Source of the DNA: Topomyia yanbarensis
Taxonomy: Eukaryota; Arthropoda; Insecta; Diptera; Culicidae
Assembly: GCF_030247195.1 (NCBI RefSeq)
Contig: NC_080671.1
Coordinates: 106,689,845-106,753,844 of the forward strand
Length of the DNA: 64,000 bases
Reading direction: 5' to 3'
The position numbers and the translations under genes were made by a program. The first letter of the stretch is position 1; each line of letters starts with the position of its first letter. This document shows, piece by piece, positions 35,226-47,111 of the stretch. Under the pieces are notes generated by a model that was given only the letters and a program-made list of their open reading frames with translations, ran no database searches and was not told the DNA's origin.

Positions 35226-35794
35226 TGTCGTGAATTTTGCCAGGCTAATGAGCGCTCTCCATTGAGCCGTCCATACGCGGTAAACTTGATCGGGTGAATG
35301 AAGAACGACGCTGAAATTCTTTCGCTAATCCACACACATCGGACAGTCTCACACGCATACATGGGTAAGCTATTATCCCGATGCTAGTTTCGGATTCTTG
35401 CACTCACAGAATATTGCTCTCGCTCAATCTACCGCGATTATTATACGCATACATGCACTCACAGGTAGGAAGGTGAGCGAAAGGTAGATTGTGAACTCGG
35501 ATGTTACTTTCTCGAAGCACGCTGTGGACCTTTTCGTACCCGTTCGCTTGATGTGATTTTTTAACGCATACATACACTCGTAGGTATAAAGCAAGCGGCG
35601 ATACATTTGGCGGTATTAGTGCTCGTATTAGTTTTTGCTCGTTTCAAAGTCGTATAGAATATGCAATACGAGGGCAAATGCACATACAGAAGGGAAATGA
35701 AATGCCCATATTCACCAAACTTCTTATTAAATATAAAACTACGCCAACACGTAATGCGTTTTGCTTTATGTACATCCAGGCTTTATTCCCCACA
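35226..35794 (+). repeat. LTR (left, intact, 569 bp)
   Basis: TGTCGTGAATTTTGCC to TTTATTCCCCACA. It contains several CGCATACATxCACTC words. It preserves the empty site ACGCATACATACACTCG that is filled in the right copy. Confidence 0.88.
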
Positions 35795-37545
35795 TTCTTC
35801 CTCTTCTCTACTCTTTGCAAAACCACGCACACTAGGCTAAGCTGCTTCTTGATTACGAACTTGTTTAAGGATCTCTTGTGAGGCCTCATGATTATTTGCT
35901 GCCATTAAGGCATTAAGTTTATCAGAAAATTCTTTCACATTCTAAAGTACCTTCATGAAATTTACTAAATCTCCAATCTAGATGTTTTTCGATAAGGGAC
36001 AATTTTCGCTGTTTTTGGTTATCTATGATACTGGAATACCAGTATTAAGAAGGCAACCATTCAAAAGATTCATGCTGAGTACAGTAACAGACAAGCGAAT
36101 AAAACGTATTCCTTAAAATTTATACTTAGCTATACTGCCCATGATCGCAGATTTGTCCCGTTTTCTATGGGCTTTCGTACCTTAATGGGACTGATTTGCG
36201 ATCATAGACAGTTAATGCGCCGAGCACTACAAGGTAGTCACTTCCAACATTCAGTAGACTAGTCGTTGGTCTCAATAGCTTTCACCCACAATTGATTAGT
36301 CGACTTTTCATCGGAAATCAAATTGATTTGATTAGCACTTTGTTATATCTCCCTTCCGTTAGATAACTTCAAATGTGACGGTCTACTTTTTGATAGCGAC
36401 TTATAACAACTTATCAATTAGCAAAGAACTACATATTACAGCCATCTGTAGAAAATATGCATTTTACAATTCATTTGTCCAAAATTTGGTTTCACCACAC
36501 TTCAAATTAAATATAAATACATCAACCGCATTGCGCTTTCACTCTTATATCTATGCTTTATTTCCCATTCCCATTCTTTACTCCTAGAAAAAAATGATGT
36601 TTCGATAGGATAGCGATCACGCAATTAAATTAGCACTGCAGTTAGAACTGCTAAAGGATCATATGTGCTCACATTCTCTGGTTTCATCATAAATCATGTA
36701 TAACAGTCTGCACTTCAAAGTAATCTAAAAAAACGAGCTATAAACTTGTATTATTAAATTTTATCAAACTAATGATTAACAGTTTCCTCAAAATTTATTT
36801 CTTCTATCAAATATTTTTCATTCTAAGCAGTGATCGCATTTCAATTGATATATTAAGCTTGTAAAATTTAATGTTTTCCTGAGTTTTGACAGATGAAATT
36901 CAAACATCATCCTGTGCAAGCTATCAATATACCCTGCGTACTCTGCCTTTCCAAGGAAGCTATCGAAAAAAATCTTTCCCGTCGGCACTTTTTTTACTTT
37001 CATCTTTTGGCCAATTCAACTATCCAAATTAAATAACCATATATTCATCGAAACTCAAAATTATTTTATGTAAACGCCTATTTGCAAGGAAACTTTGTAT
37101 TCGAAAATTTACTTTCTAGTTTTCAACTGGCAAATAAGTCTCGTCCGCCTTTCGGTTGTAATCCTAGTGAATACTAGTCACACAATGCTAATTCCAGTCA
37201 TTTGCAAGTTTTTCCATTTAACACTCATATATCTAAACGACATAACCCCCAGTTTTCGTTTTAGATTTTGAGAGAATCTTGGCCTATCTCTTGAAACTCT
37301 TGAACTCTTTTAATTCAGAAGCAAACCAGAATACTCTTTTGTTCCCAAGAAATAAATATTCTTTGAAATTTTCTCCGCCCCTGCTGCGAAAGATTCAAAC
37401 AAAACTAAACCTTCATTTCGCTGAGAAAAAAATGCTTTCTACTTCTTTAGCTATATTTTTATTTGGTCCTCCGTACAGAAATTCCCCTTCATTCTTCCGT
37501 CTGTAAATATATTGTTTCGTCTTAATTCTCTTTTTTTTAACTTAG
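35795..37545. other. Interior of the LTR element, non-coding
   Basis: AT-rich; no protein domain, only short ORFs. A diverged echo of the LTR end (ATGCTTTATTTCCCATTCCC) occurs near 36553-36575. Confidence 0.55.
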
Positions 37546-38205
37546 CTCTTGCTCTTCCGTCCAGAAGCTTTCATACAACGCTGTGCTGCCCTTCCGTCAG
37601 CAAGCATTTTCATTTTTTATAGCTTATCTCTCGCCCTTCCGTCGAGGAGTTTTCATATAGAGCTATGCTGCCCTTCCGTCAGCAAGCATTTCTTTTTTTT
37701 TTCAACTCAGCTCTCGCCCTTCCGTCGAGCAGCTTTCATACAACGCTGTGCTGCCCTTCCGTCAGCAAGCATTTTCATTTTTTATAGCTTATCTCTCGCC
37801 CTTCCGTCGAGGAGCTTTCATATAGTCCTATGCTGCCCTTCCGTCAGCAAGCATTTCTTTTTTTTTCAACTCAGCTCTCGCCCTTCCGTCGAGCAGCTTT
37901 CATACAACGCTGTGCTGCCCTTCCGTCAGCAAGCATTTCTTTTTTTTAACTCAGCTCTCGCCCTTCCGTCGAGGAGCTTTCATATAGTGCTATGCTGCCC
38001 TTCCGTCAGCAAGCATTTCTTTTTTTTAACTCAGCTCTCGCCCTTCCGTCGAGCAGCTTTCATACAACGCTATGCTGCCCTTCCGTCAGCAAGCGTTCAT
38101 TTTTTTTTTGCAACCTACCTCTCGCCCTTCTGTCGAGAAGCTTTCATGCAACGCAATACTGTCCTTCCGTCAGCAAGCGTTTTTATTCGACTTCTACCTT
38201 CCGTA
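37546..38205. repeat. Minisatellite, about eight units of 80-84 bp
   Basis: The CTCGCCCTTCCGTCGAG motif recurs at 37629, 37713, 37795, 37877, 37957, 38037 and 38121, with a diverged first unit near 37550. Each unit carries a second CTGCCCTTCCGTCAGCAAGC about 40 bp later and a poly-T stretch. Two alternating variants (GAGG/ATATAG and GAGC/ACAACG) suggest a higher-order dimer. Confidence 0.9.
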
Positions 38206-38304
38206 GAGGAGAAGTTATTGTGATATAATTTCACTCATACCCGAAACACGGCACTTATTTTTCGGAAATTTTTTCTTACCTAATGGGAGTGTTGACTACG
38301 CCAT

Positions 38305-39714
38305 TGTCGTGAATTTTGCCAGGCTAATGAGCGCTCTCCATTGAGCCGTCCATACGCGGTAAACTTGATCGGGTGAATGAAGAACGACGCTGAAATTCTT
38401 TCGCTAATCCACACACATCGGACAGTCTCACACGCATACATGGGTAAGCTATTATCCCGATGCTAGTTTCGGATTCTTGCACTCACAGAATATTGCTCTC
38501 GCTCAATCTACCGCGATTATTATACGCATACATGCACTCACAGGTAGGAAGGTGAGCGAAAGGTAGATTGTGAACTCGGATGTTACTTTCTCGAAGCACG
38601 CTGTGGACCTTTTCGTACCCGTTCGCTTGATGTGATTTTTTAACGCATACATCGACACAGATCTTTCAATAGGGCCAAAGTCGCAATGTACTCAAATGGA
38701 GAAAAATCAGTTTCAATATACGGCGATGCTTTTCTAAATGTAGTTTTTATTGTAGGTATAAATTACTTTATGACCATGTTTTTCCGGAAGCATCTTTGGT
38801 TAAACCTTATGACAATATAACAAAGAATTTAATTCCTATGTGCTTTTAGTGGGTAGAAACTAAAAAAATGCTTACGCCCAATTTGCATCCCAGTCGTGAT
38901 TTCGCCCTTCAGCAACCACCATTTGCGGAAGGGCTAAACGGTATACATAATTTTCAGAAGGGCGCGGTAAAAGGGCTAAACTGACTCTGTCTTGCTGGGT
39001 AGGGCTGGGTAAATGGGCGAGCTTGACAGTATACTTTTTAATAGGGCTCAGCAAATGGGCGCATAGAAACCCAATGTAAATGATAGGGCGCGTGCATCTT
39101 TTCTTCGAATTTCATGAAAATATCGAAATATTCGAATGTTTATGTGCAACAACTATCGAGTAGACATGATCCTAGTAGATATTGCTTATCATTTATATAA
39201 TAGAACCGCCGTTTAAAGAATAATTTTGTGAATAATAACCGTACGCCCGGTTGTGTCAAAAAATGTAAGTTTAGCCTTTATATTCCATATGAGAAGAAGG
39301 GCCTAAGTCGAAATCTCGAAGAAAATGCATGTTTCGCCGTTTTGTTTTCTTTAATTATAAATCGAACTAAAAACCATTTTAACTAATTTTCACCTCAATC
39401 TTGTAGTATTTTTGTCGCATAATGTCATAATAGCGAAAACGCAGTTTGTTTACATTTGCGATTTAAGCCCTAATGAAAGATCTATGTCGACATACACTCG
39501 TAGGTATAAAGCAAGCGGCGATACATTTGGCGGTATTAGTGCTCGTATTAGTTTTTGCTCGTTTCAAAGTCGTATAGAATATGCAATACGAGGGCAAATG
39601 CACATACAGAAGGGAAATGAAATGCCCATATTCACCAAGCTTCTTATTAAATATAAAACTACGCCAACACGTAATGCGTTTTGCTTTATGTACATCCAGG
39701 CTTTATTCCCCACA
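38305..39714 (+). repeat. LTR (right, interrupted by family Z copy C)
   Basis: 38305-38652 plus 39494-39714 reproduce the left LTR. The intervening 38653-39489 is the Z element and its ACAT duplication. Confidence 0.88.
38653..39489 (+). mobile_element. TIR element family Z, copy C (837 bp, TSD ACAT)
   Basis: CGACACAGATCTTTCAATAG to GATCTATGTCG. ACAT lies at 38649-38652 and 39490-39493, and the left LTR shows a single ACAT at 35570-35573, proving the 4-bp duplication. It carries a shortened version of the family's minus-strand ORF (39054-38872). Confidence 0.92.
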
Positions 39715-39889
39715 ACCTAGTCAGTTGGATTAGAATAAATCTGCCAGACCTTAGTGCAGCTGGTGATAAGCACCACTAAGAGTGAAATGATTTGGTAAAA
39801 TTGCAGTAAAATAACTGTTTTACGCCATTTTGAGCGACTTAGTGGAATGCAACATTTCAATTGGAGCACATAGCGAAATATTACTTTCC

Positions 39890-40008
39890 TTAACCCTCCG
39901 GAAGTTGCACATATGGCTTACTTACAGCCGCTGGTACCCTAAGACGATTTCGTTAGATTTTCAGAGCAGCGTGCACTCAGTGCACTAGCGCGACTTCCGA
40001 AAGGTTAA
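39890..40008. mobile_element. Small palindromic MITE with TTAACC ends
   Basis: TTAACCCTCCGGAAGT is mirrored by ACTTCCGAAAGGTTAA. GTGCACTCAGTGCAC forms an inner palindrome. Confidence 0.65.
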
Positions 40009-40602
40009 TTTGTAGTAAATTTTATTTGTTTTTCATTTTGATTGCTTTGTGAAAGAAATTAGCAATATTTGGTGAACTCTTCGCCACCTTGAAACGAAGG
40101 GTTAGTCGGGAAAAATAAATCTGAACCAGAGTAATAGTTAATTTACACTTTTTAAATATTTTGTAAAGAATCAATTAATTCCAAAAAAATTAACCTATGC
40201 TTCTTCCCACCAAACCCGGAGAAATTGATGTAAAACCCGGAGACCCGGAGATCGCTCCCGAAAACCGACGCCACTATGACGCCACTGATATAGGCGCAAG
40301 TATACGGGGGATAGACAAGTAAAAAAATTGTTCGTGGGCGTGAGTGTTTCAACGTTGTTGGTTATAGACAAAAGGTCTGGATTGAGGAGAAGCCGAAAAC
40401 CGGAAGCCGAAACGATGATAAAAAGCGTGGCTAATAGTTTCAAGCGGAATACCAACCGCTCCTACTGGGAATGTCGTGGAGTTCTGTATGAATTATCTGG
40501 CGGAATTTTTCTTGTAACCGGGACTGTCAACTAGGAACGTCTTCTTGGTATAGCCGTCATATGAAGACGATCAATAAAACGCATCAAATAAGAAACTTCG
40601 AT
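40009..40602. other. Intergenic, no gene recognised
   Basis: Includes a short direct repeat, AACCCGGAGA/GACCCGGAGA, at 40214-40250 that resembles GACCCGGAGATT at 34790. No gene. Confidence 0.45.
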
Positions 40603-41101
40603 CGTAGTCACTACAGATACTTTATATAACAGACTTGCGGAGAGAAAAATAGTAAGACTAGCAACCATGAATGTAAACTGGCATCACGGAAGCTCCCATA
40701 AGCTTTGCGTGGGCTTCCTCTTGTACTTCCCCTCTCAAAACCATCATGCTCAGCCCCCTGTCAAGAATGGCGTCTCTGTACAGCCAGCATCACTGCCATG
40801 AAAATCAAAACAATAATTTTGGATCGAATCATTAAAAGCTGTATTTGGTTACTAAGTGCCGATTTTCTGGATGATATGGTATCTAATCATCCCGAAAGAT
40901 ACAAAATGTCGTGTGGAATGCTTCAATATTGCGCATACTTCTTTGTTTGGGGCTTTATAGCTATAACGCCCCATATATGTAGGTCGCTGTCAAACTCCAT
41001 ATGTTGATATAGGGTTGCCAGGGGGCTGATCATGCTCGTTTGGCTGCACTTTTTTGACACTTTACTAGTCTGTATATAAAGTGTCTGTAGTAGTCACTAA
41101 T
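40603..41101. mobile_element. TIR element, approximate
   Basis: GTCACTACAGATACTTTATA at the left pairs with TATAAAGTGTCTGTAGTAGTC near 41076-41097. CATGCTCAGCCCCCTG near 40745 pairs with the inverted CAGGGGGCTGATCATG near 41018. Exact ends not fixed. Confidence 0.5.
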
Positions 41102-41269
41102 CACTATCTCGAAAGACTCTAAATAAACATTGCGTAACTTTAAAAGTAATTCCAAATATTCCAAAAAATGAAACTCAAAGGAGGGAAAATATATTCAAAT
41201 AAAAAATATTCATAGCGCTTTAAAAATTGTCCTAGCTTCTGAACAAGATTATCCTGCTTGACACAATAT

Positions 41270-42100
41270 CGTATGACATAAGACATATTTATAAGTACCA
41301 TTTACTTTCGAGTGTATTTAGTGCCACATGTTTGAGTAAACCGAACAATCGGGTGGATCGTACTTTTACGTACGAAACATTCCAATGCAAAAGATGGATA
41401 AATACTCTAAAAACACACCAAACTGTTTGTCAAAATGTCTATTCATATCGATTTTTATATCGATTCAAGGAAAGCTCGAAAGAATATTGCTATTGTCTAA
41501 TGCTGCTAGCAGTGCACTCTTCGAGGGGAGCATATGACCAACATTCTGAAAAATGATTTTTGATTTTCAGCAAGATTTTTTCCCACTTCAAAAACAAAAT
41601 GTCTGGGGAATGGTTATATATGTGGAATGAACTTCTGAGCATTGGTTCATTCTGGATATGGTTTTCTTGAGAATAGTTCTTTCTGGGGAAAACATTTCGG
41701 TATTTTAGTTTCTGTGGAAAGCCAGCAAATTCTTTGTTTTAATTCGGAATTAATAATGTCCTAAATTCCGGTTTCAACACAATGCAAATCATTTCAAATG
41801 TGACCGATTCGAAAGCGAAGAATGTCGTTCGATGGAAGTGGGAAGGAGTAGTACAATTGAAAAAATCAAATCAATAAAAAAAAGTAAAACTTTTTTGGGG
41901 AATGACTTTCTGGGAAATGGTGCATTCTGGGGTATGGAATTCTGGGGAATGGTACATTCTGGGAAATGACTTTCTGGGGAATAGTATATTCTGGGGGATA
42001 ATATTCTGGGGAATGGCTTTCTGGGGAATGATTTTCGGGGGAATAGTATACAATCCTCCGTAATTACTCGCCTTACATTATCAAAAGTGACATTACTAAC
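41270..42100 (-). repeat. Right arm of the old large inverted repeat
   Basis: Partner of 33961-34720 in reverse. 41885-42050 is a run of TTCTGGGGAATGxxxTTCTG words, the reverse complement of the array at 34015-34195. ORFs through these words are proline/isoleucine-rich artefacts. Confidence 0.6.
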
Positions 42101-42248
42101 GCCTCGTGTAAGGGGTCCTATTGTGTGCAGTTTGTAAAATAAAAGTTGGCTATACTCAAATCTAAGCCCAAAATTGCCCAAATCAAATGGTTTTTAACAG
42201 GAGGTGAAAAGGTGGCTTTATTATAGAACAGAAGAAATCATTTTTCTT

Positions 42249-42881
42249 ACGGCCAATTTCTTCACTTGGATGAAAACCGATTTTCGTTGAAAACCGGTTT
42301 TCGGCTAATTGGGCCATTAAGCTATATAGTTTTCCGTTCTATTCGATACATTTTAGGTCCAATATACATAATATAACATCATTTCAAAAAAAATTCGTTG
42401 TTATACTTAAAAACGAACTTTTTGTTTTTTAAAATAAATCTTATGTAAACTTGGCAACCATACATAGGAAAACTGCGATTGTTTACATCTGGCCTATCAA
42501 GACAACATGCAAAATGAAAAAAAACTATATGCATTGGATGGTGTTTATGTCAAATTAAAATAACCCTGCGGGAAAACTGGGAAAACATGTATTATTTTTT
42601 TCTGACGGGGCATCATTTGTCGTGAAATTCGATGTGTCAAATCGTTCTGATAGTGTCAAATCCAGACTGTCAAAATATTTCTTTATTTTTAATTTTAATA
42701 TTATTTTCACGTTTCCTGAGTTGGAAAAAACATTGTTGCAATCACGAAAATCAGCTTTATCGATGTATGTGATAAAAAAAAGATTTTTTTCTCTCATTTA
42801 ATGACCCAATTCACCACCAGCAGCCCGAAAACTGGTTTTCACCGAAAACATGTTTTCATCCAGTACAGAAATTGGCCGTTA
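42249..42881. mobile_element. TIR element with ACGGCCAATTTCT ends
   Basis: ACGGCCAATTTCTTCACTTGG plus GATGAAAACCGATTTTCGTT is matched in inverse by 42826-42881 with some divergence (TIR about 55 bp). The interior is AT-rich and non-coding. Confidence 0.72.
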
Positions 42882-43417
42882 GCATTTTCTTTTAAAAAAA
42901 TCTCAAATCATCGAAGAAATATGCAAAATATAAAAACGACAATGCATTCTACTACTCAGCTAATTGAATTAACGCTTAAAACACATTGAGTGTGTCCATA
43001 ACTCTTTTTGAGACGTAAAAAAATAAGTTTAGTAAAAGGCCAATAAATAATTCGACGTCTCAGCAAAGGGCCAAAAGTAAACGAAATCTTTCGAGTTTAA
43101 TATCCAGTAAGCAATGTATGCTTGCCAAATACATAAAAACCCGTACGAGGTTAAATCAACGTCGTTGGTTAAATTGCTTCAATATTTTGATTGGTAATCA
43201 AATTGGGAGAAATCAGTAGAACTAGAACTTTTCTCAATCCTGTTCGTCTAATTTAATAATACTTTAATCAAATGCGCGTGAAATTATGCTATGAACATTT
43301 TAAATGTGTACAGGATACTTTCTAAAACATAAAAACATACGCTCAAAAAAATTTAAACGTTATGCCTATTGATTGTACACATAGATTTTTGCAATTAGCG
43401 GAGGCAGATAGACACTG
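42882..43417. other. Intergenic, no gene recognised
   Basis: AT-rich. A word AAGGGCCAAAAGTAAACG (about 43064-43081) recurs at 44736-44753, hinting at a shared repeat. No gene. Confidence 0.45.
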
Positions 43418-43747
43418 CCCAGTTAAACTCATTCCGGAACCGGTTCGGATTTCTGAATGCCCTCTAAGAACGGTTGGTTTCAAAATCGTCCAATGAAGGA
43501 CGTTCGTTGGACCAATTTGGACAACGTCCAAATAACCGTTCAACAAACGTCCATAGCTGGACCCGTGTTGAACGATTTTGAAACAATTTTTTGGACGTCT
43601 CAGTGGGTGGAGTCAGTATGGTTTCCAAATCAAATGCAACAACCGATTCCGAATCAATCGGTTTCAGAATAGGTTGTTGCGTTTGATCTGTAATCCATAC
43701 TGGTTCCATTCAGGATTCCGAATCAAATTCCGAATGGTTTGACCGGG
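43418..43747. mobile_element. P3 MITE with F1 MITE nested (43460-43608)
   Basis: The P3 outer arms (CATTCCGGAACCGGTTCGGA; CGAATGGTTTGACCGGG) are interrupted after TTTCTGAATG by an F1 unit in reverse; P3 resumes at TGGAGTCAGTATGG. This repeats the nesting seen at 27846-28296. Confidence 0.82.
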
Positions 43748-44029
43748 TATTTGCTGGTACATAAACCTAATGTGTGTATTTACAAGACATAATAATCTTA
43801 CATTCACATTTCATAACTATAGGGCACATCCTTAATAAACATCTTACGGTTCAGGAACCTAACGACCTGTTCAGGCTATCATCCAAACCATATGTGGAAT
43901 CTTAGGACTATATGGGTTAAAGCTCGTGTATAATATTTTTTTTATTAGGGATAAAAACCCGATTCTATAACAATACGCACATACAACTTATGTGAGCGCA
44001 TACATAGTTTATACAGTTAACACATAGAA

Positions 44030-44100
44030 GGTATGTGTGCGCGTGATAGCATTAGCATTAATACTAATGCCATCATGCGCACACATACCTTCTATGTGTC
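44030..44100. repeat. Short perfect-arm palindrome
   Basis: ACACATAGAAGGTATGTGTG and its inverse CACACATACCTTCTATGTGT enclose GCATTAGCATTAATACTAATGC. A MITE or hairpin of about 70 bp. Confidence 0.7.
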
Positions 44101-45078
44101 AACGAGAGATTTCTTCATATGGATTTTAAGGTGAAGATATGTGGAAGCCAGAAACGCACGCTTGTTGCTAGGCACCGACGCACTTGTTTACATCGCGAAA
44201 AAATGGAATTCGAAGTGAAAATTCAAACGCACAAATAAGTTTTCGGACATTTTCCTTCGGTCATCTGTACATTGGCAGAAAATTTGAAATTTAGTTAGTA
44301 AACGATTAAAGTTTCGCGGTTTTTTTTCAGTGGTGTGTGATTAAAGTGCAATTCAAAAAATGTTCTGAAAATGGGAAGAAGAAAAATAAGTGTTTTGAAA
44401 GGAAAACCCCAAGTGAAGAGGGGTGATATTTTCGCACAAAATAAGAGCTACAGGTGGAAAACTCGGGTTGATTGTATAGGAAAATGTTCTAGCTTCCTCA
44501 AGTGGCAGTTTTGTAATACATCGGCAAGGTTAGTGTATTGAAAAACGTATTTTTATATTTGCTCATGTCAGATACATGGTTAGGCAGGGGAGAGGGGTGT
44601 GTGCGGCGTAAGAGCTATGTTGTGGCTCGCATGTATAATGCCCTTAAGTGGTTTGAAGCAAATAGAATTAACGTTTGGATTTTTTTCAGTGTACATAATA
44701 GCCAACTGCTGCCAAAAAACATTCGAAGTTTGGCAAAGGGCCAAAAGTAAACGGCCAATGTGCTATACAGTGAAAGTAAAGGGTCAATAATCTTTTTTGA
44801 GCAAAAGTCCGCTCGAATCAAGTAAAATCTCCAAAAATTAATGCATGTTATCAAAATATAGATCAAACTACAACGAATAACGAATGTGTGCATTGTTTTG
44901 ATAAAATTCGTTTTGTCATTTTGTTTATTGGCCCTTTTCAAAAAAAACCGTGAAATAGTAAATTATTGGGGTTGTACTGTATGCCTGTCAAATCACAAAA
45001 TGCAAACAGCGGATACGTGGACAGTTTATTTTGATTTACCTTTCTTCTGTACTAGTACGATTCAGTTTTTAACTTGAA
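44101..45078. other. Region upstream of CDK5RAP3, no other gene recognised
   Basis: Contains short ORFs (for example from 44371, MGRRKISVLKGKPQVKRGD) with no domain I recognise. The CDK5RAP3 promoter should lie in the right part. The AAGGGCCAAAAGTAAACG repeat word is at 44736. Confidence 0.45.
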
Positions 45079-47111
45079 ATGAACGTAAGTAACCCATATT
45101 ATGCAGTAAATTTAAAACAAAATGCTAAGAATATCTGTGTTTTCTGCCAGGAAGCTGATATTCCTATCGATATCCACGCCGGCAAGCTGCAAGACTGGCT
45201 AGTATCGCGTCGAATTGTAAACAAGAACTGGCACCAATATGTTCGTGAAGTCCGTAGTAAAATTAGCAATGCTCTCACCGATATGCCAGCTCACGATGGA
45301 CTTGTTCAGCTGCTCAAGGGAGCTCGTAGGTTGCCAACGTAAACGGTCGGAATATTCGAAGTAATTTTTGGTTTTCCTCTTTACCAGACATAAACTACTT
45401 CCACTGCCAGCAGATAATCGATATACTGAAAACGACGGAAGCCGATTCTAGGAATGTGTTTGGACGTTATGGAAGTCAGCGAATGAAGGACTGGCAAGAT
45501 ATTATTCGGCTCTATGAAAAGGATAGCTTGTATCTGGCTGAGGCCGCACAAATACTAGTGAGAAACATTAATTACGAGATTCCAGGCATTCGAAAGCAGA
45601 TCAAACATTTTGAACAGTTGAGTGTTGACTCAGAGAAGAAAATTGTGGATCTGCAGCGATCAGAGCGAGCCGTTCACGGTGAATACAAAGCATTGTGCAA
45701 ACAGCTCGGTATTGTCGGCGAGAATGTTCGACAAGAACTCGTGGCGAAGGTTAAGGAATTACCGGATATGTTGAACAAAATAGCCGCCACGGTTCCGGAA
45801 TTGAAAAAAGCAATTGAACTGTACACTGCTTTCTTAGGAACTGAGGAGTGTGTGTCGGTTCTGCGACACGTGGCCACCGCGGGAAACACGACGGTATACG
45901 AGTTTCTCTATTCGGAACCACCGCTCTCCGTTGAGCCGCCCCCAATAAAGTTTGTAATTGAAGAGGAAGCCGCTGCTGTGTCTGATAACGCTATCGATTT
46001 CGGCGACAATGGAGGAGAAATTGATTTTGGCGATAGTGCTGACATAGATTTCAACGTCGATACGGGAGAGATCAAACTGGAGGCTGGAGAAATTGATTGG
46101 GGAGCTTCGGAGGAAGCAGCATCTGAACCTAACGAAGAAGGCATTGATTTCAGCATATCACTGGAAGAGAGTGGTATTGTTGTCGAAAGTGCGGGAAATG
46201 CCGGGGGAGTGGCAAAGGGGGACGAAGCGTACAGTATATGCGATTCGCCAGTATATCGGGAACGATTCATTAATGAACTGTTAGAGCTGGAGTCATTTCT
46301 CAAGATGCGCATGTACGAGCTAAGTACCGCAGATAGTGTGCACATTTTGTCGTTAACCATGATGGATAACTTTCCGGATCACGATGCCAAGAGTCTATCG
46401 CAGATGTTGGCTCAGGTCGACGTGGTTTACAGCAATATTGACAGCAAGCAAATTCAGCATCTGCACCAGATTAAACATTCGCCGAAGTGAGTATGGTAAT
46501 TTTCTGGTACTAAATTGGTTCTCTAAATCCATTCACCGCGAGAGACAAATAAAAAAGCAAGGTTCTCACTTTTTACGATTACGACATTACAATTGAAAAA
46601 ATTGTTATGTTACATTAAAACATAGCTTGATCTATACTCATTAACAATAGGAACTAGTTTGAATGTGTTCAAGCAAGTTTTTACAGTATGGCGCGAGGAA
46701 TGGGTTAAACAATATAATCCCAAAAGAACCTGTTTCAAAGTGAAATTGAATGCTACGAACGAATCCAATTACTATTTCCTAGTTCGAATAAGTAAAATAA
46801 CGTAATAATACTATCAACCTTCTAAATTACTGTTCTTCTTACTGCTGGCTTTATTTAACTAATTTCTTTTTAGATACGTGGACATCCTTAGCTCTAAACT
46901 GAAACAAAAACTGGTGGCCATCGACAAAATGAAGGATACGGAAAAACTGATGCATGAGAAGGCAATTAATTTTCGCCAACAGAGTATTGATTTGAAGCCT
47001 ACCCTTACCAAGATCATTGAGCAGACCGGAATTTTACAGGGTCACATAGAGAAAGATATTTCCAAACGCTACAAAAACCGGGTTGTCAACCTGATGGGGA
47101 CCAATTTGTAA
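45079..47111 (+). CDS. CDK5RAP3: CDK5 regulatory subunit-associated protein 3 (C53/LZAP)
   Basis: Four coding exons: 45079-45084 (only ATGAAC), 45151-45325, 45388-46486, 46874-47111. They join in frame to 505 aa, the family length. CDK5RAP3 is the adaptor of the UFL1-UFBP1 UFMylation ligase at the ER and acts in ribosome-stall ER-phagy. Matching blocks: PIDIHAGKLQDWLVSRR at the N-terminus; INYFHCQQIIDILK across the second junction; FGRYGSQRMKDWQDIIRLYE; LVRNINYEIPGIRKQI; and ISKRYKNRVVNLMGTNL at the C-terminus. The central acidic linker has the expected shuffled UFM1/ATG8-interacting motifs (AIDFG, EIDFG, DIDFN, EIDWG, GIDFS). The first exon was chosen because ATGAAC is followed by GTAAGT and the reading frame upstream of 45151 does not resemble the family. 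Confidence 0.95.

Larger units (their letters stand above)
35221..39719 (+). mobile_element. Non-autonomous LTR retroelement with target-site duplication
   Basis: Direct repeats 35226-35794 and 38305-39714 (the latter split by an 837-bp insertion) are each 569 bp, begin TG and end CA, and differ at only one position I noticed (35739 versus its partner). ACCTA flanks both sides (35221-35225 and 39715-39719). The 2,510-bp interior has no Gag, protease, reverse transcriptase or integrase motif on either strand. It holds AT-rich unique sequence and a minisatellite. This is the layout of a LARD/TRIM-type parasite of an autonomous LTR family. Primer-binding site and polypurine tract were not convincingly identified. 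Orientation is arbitrary. Confidence 0.85.

Noticed and set aside
37546..38205. CRISPR-like array
   Set aside because: Units are contiguous diverged repeats without unique spacers, in a eukaryotic genome.
37549..38223. 224-codon plus-strand ORF, rich in Phe, Ser, Leu and Pro
   Set aside because: It is the translation of the 80-84 bp minisatellite. Poly-T gives the Phe runs, there is no ATG at its start, and there is no independent evidence of coding.
41789..42181. 130-codon minus-strand ORF rich in Pro, Arg and Ile
   Set aside because: It is the translation of the TTCTGGGGAATG word array in the inverted-repeat arm.
43418..43747. Several 60-80 codon ORFs with NRPMKDVRWTNLDNV-like repeats here and at 24.0, 28.0 and 29.1 kb
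   Set aside because: All are frames through the F1 palindrome read on both strands, not genes.
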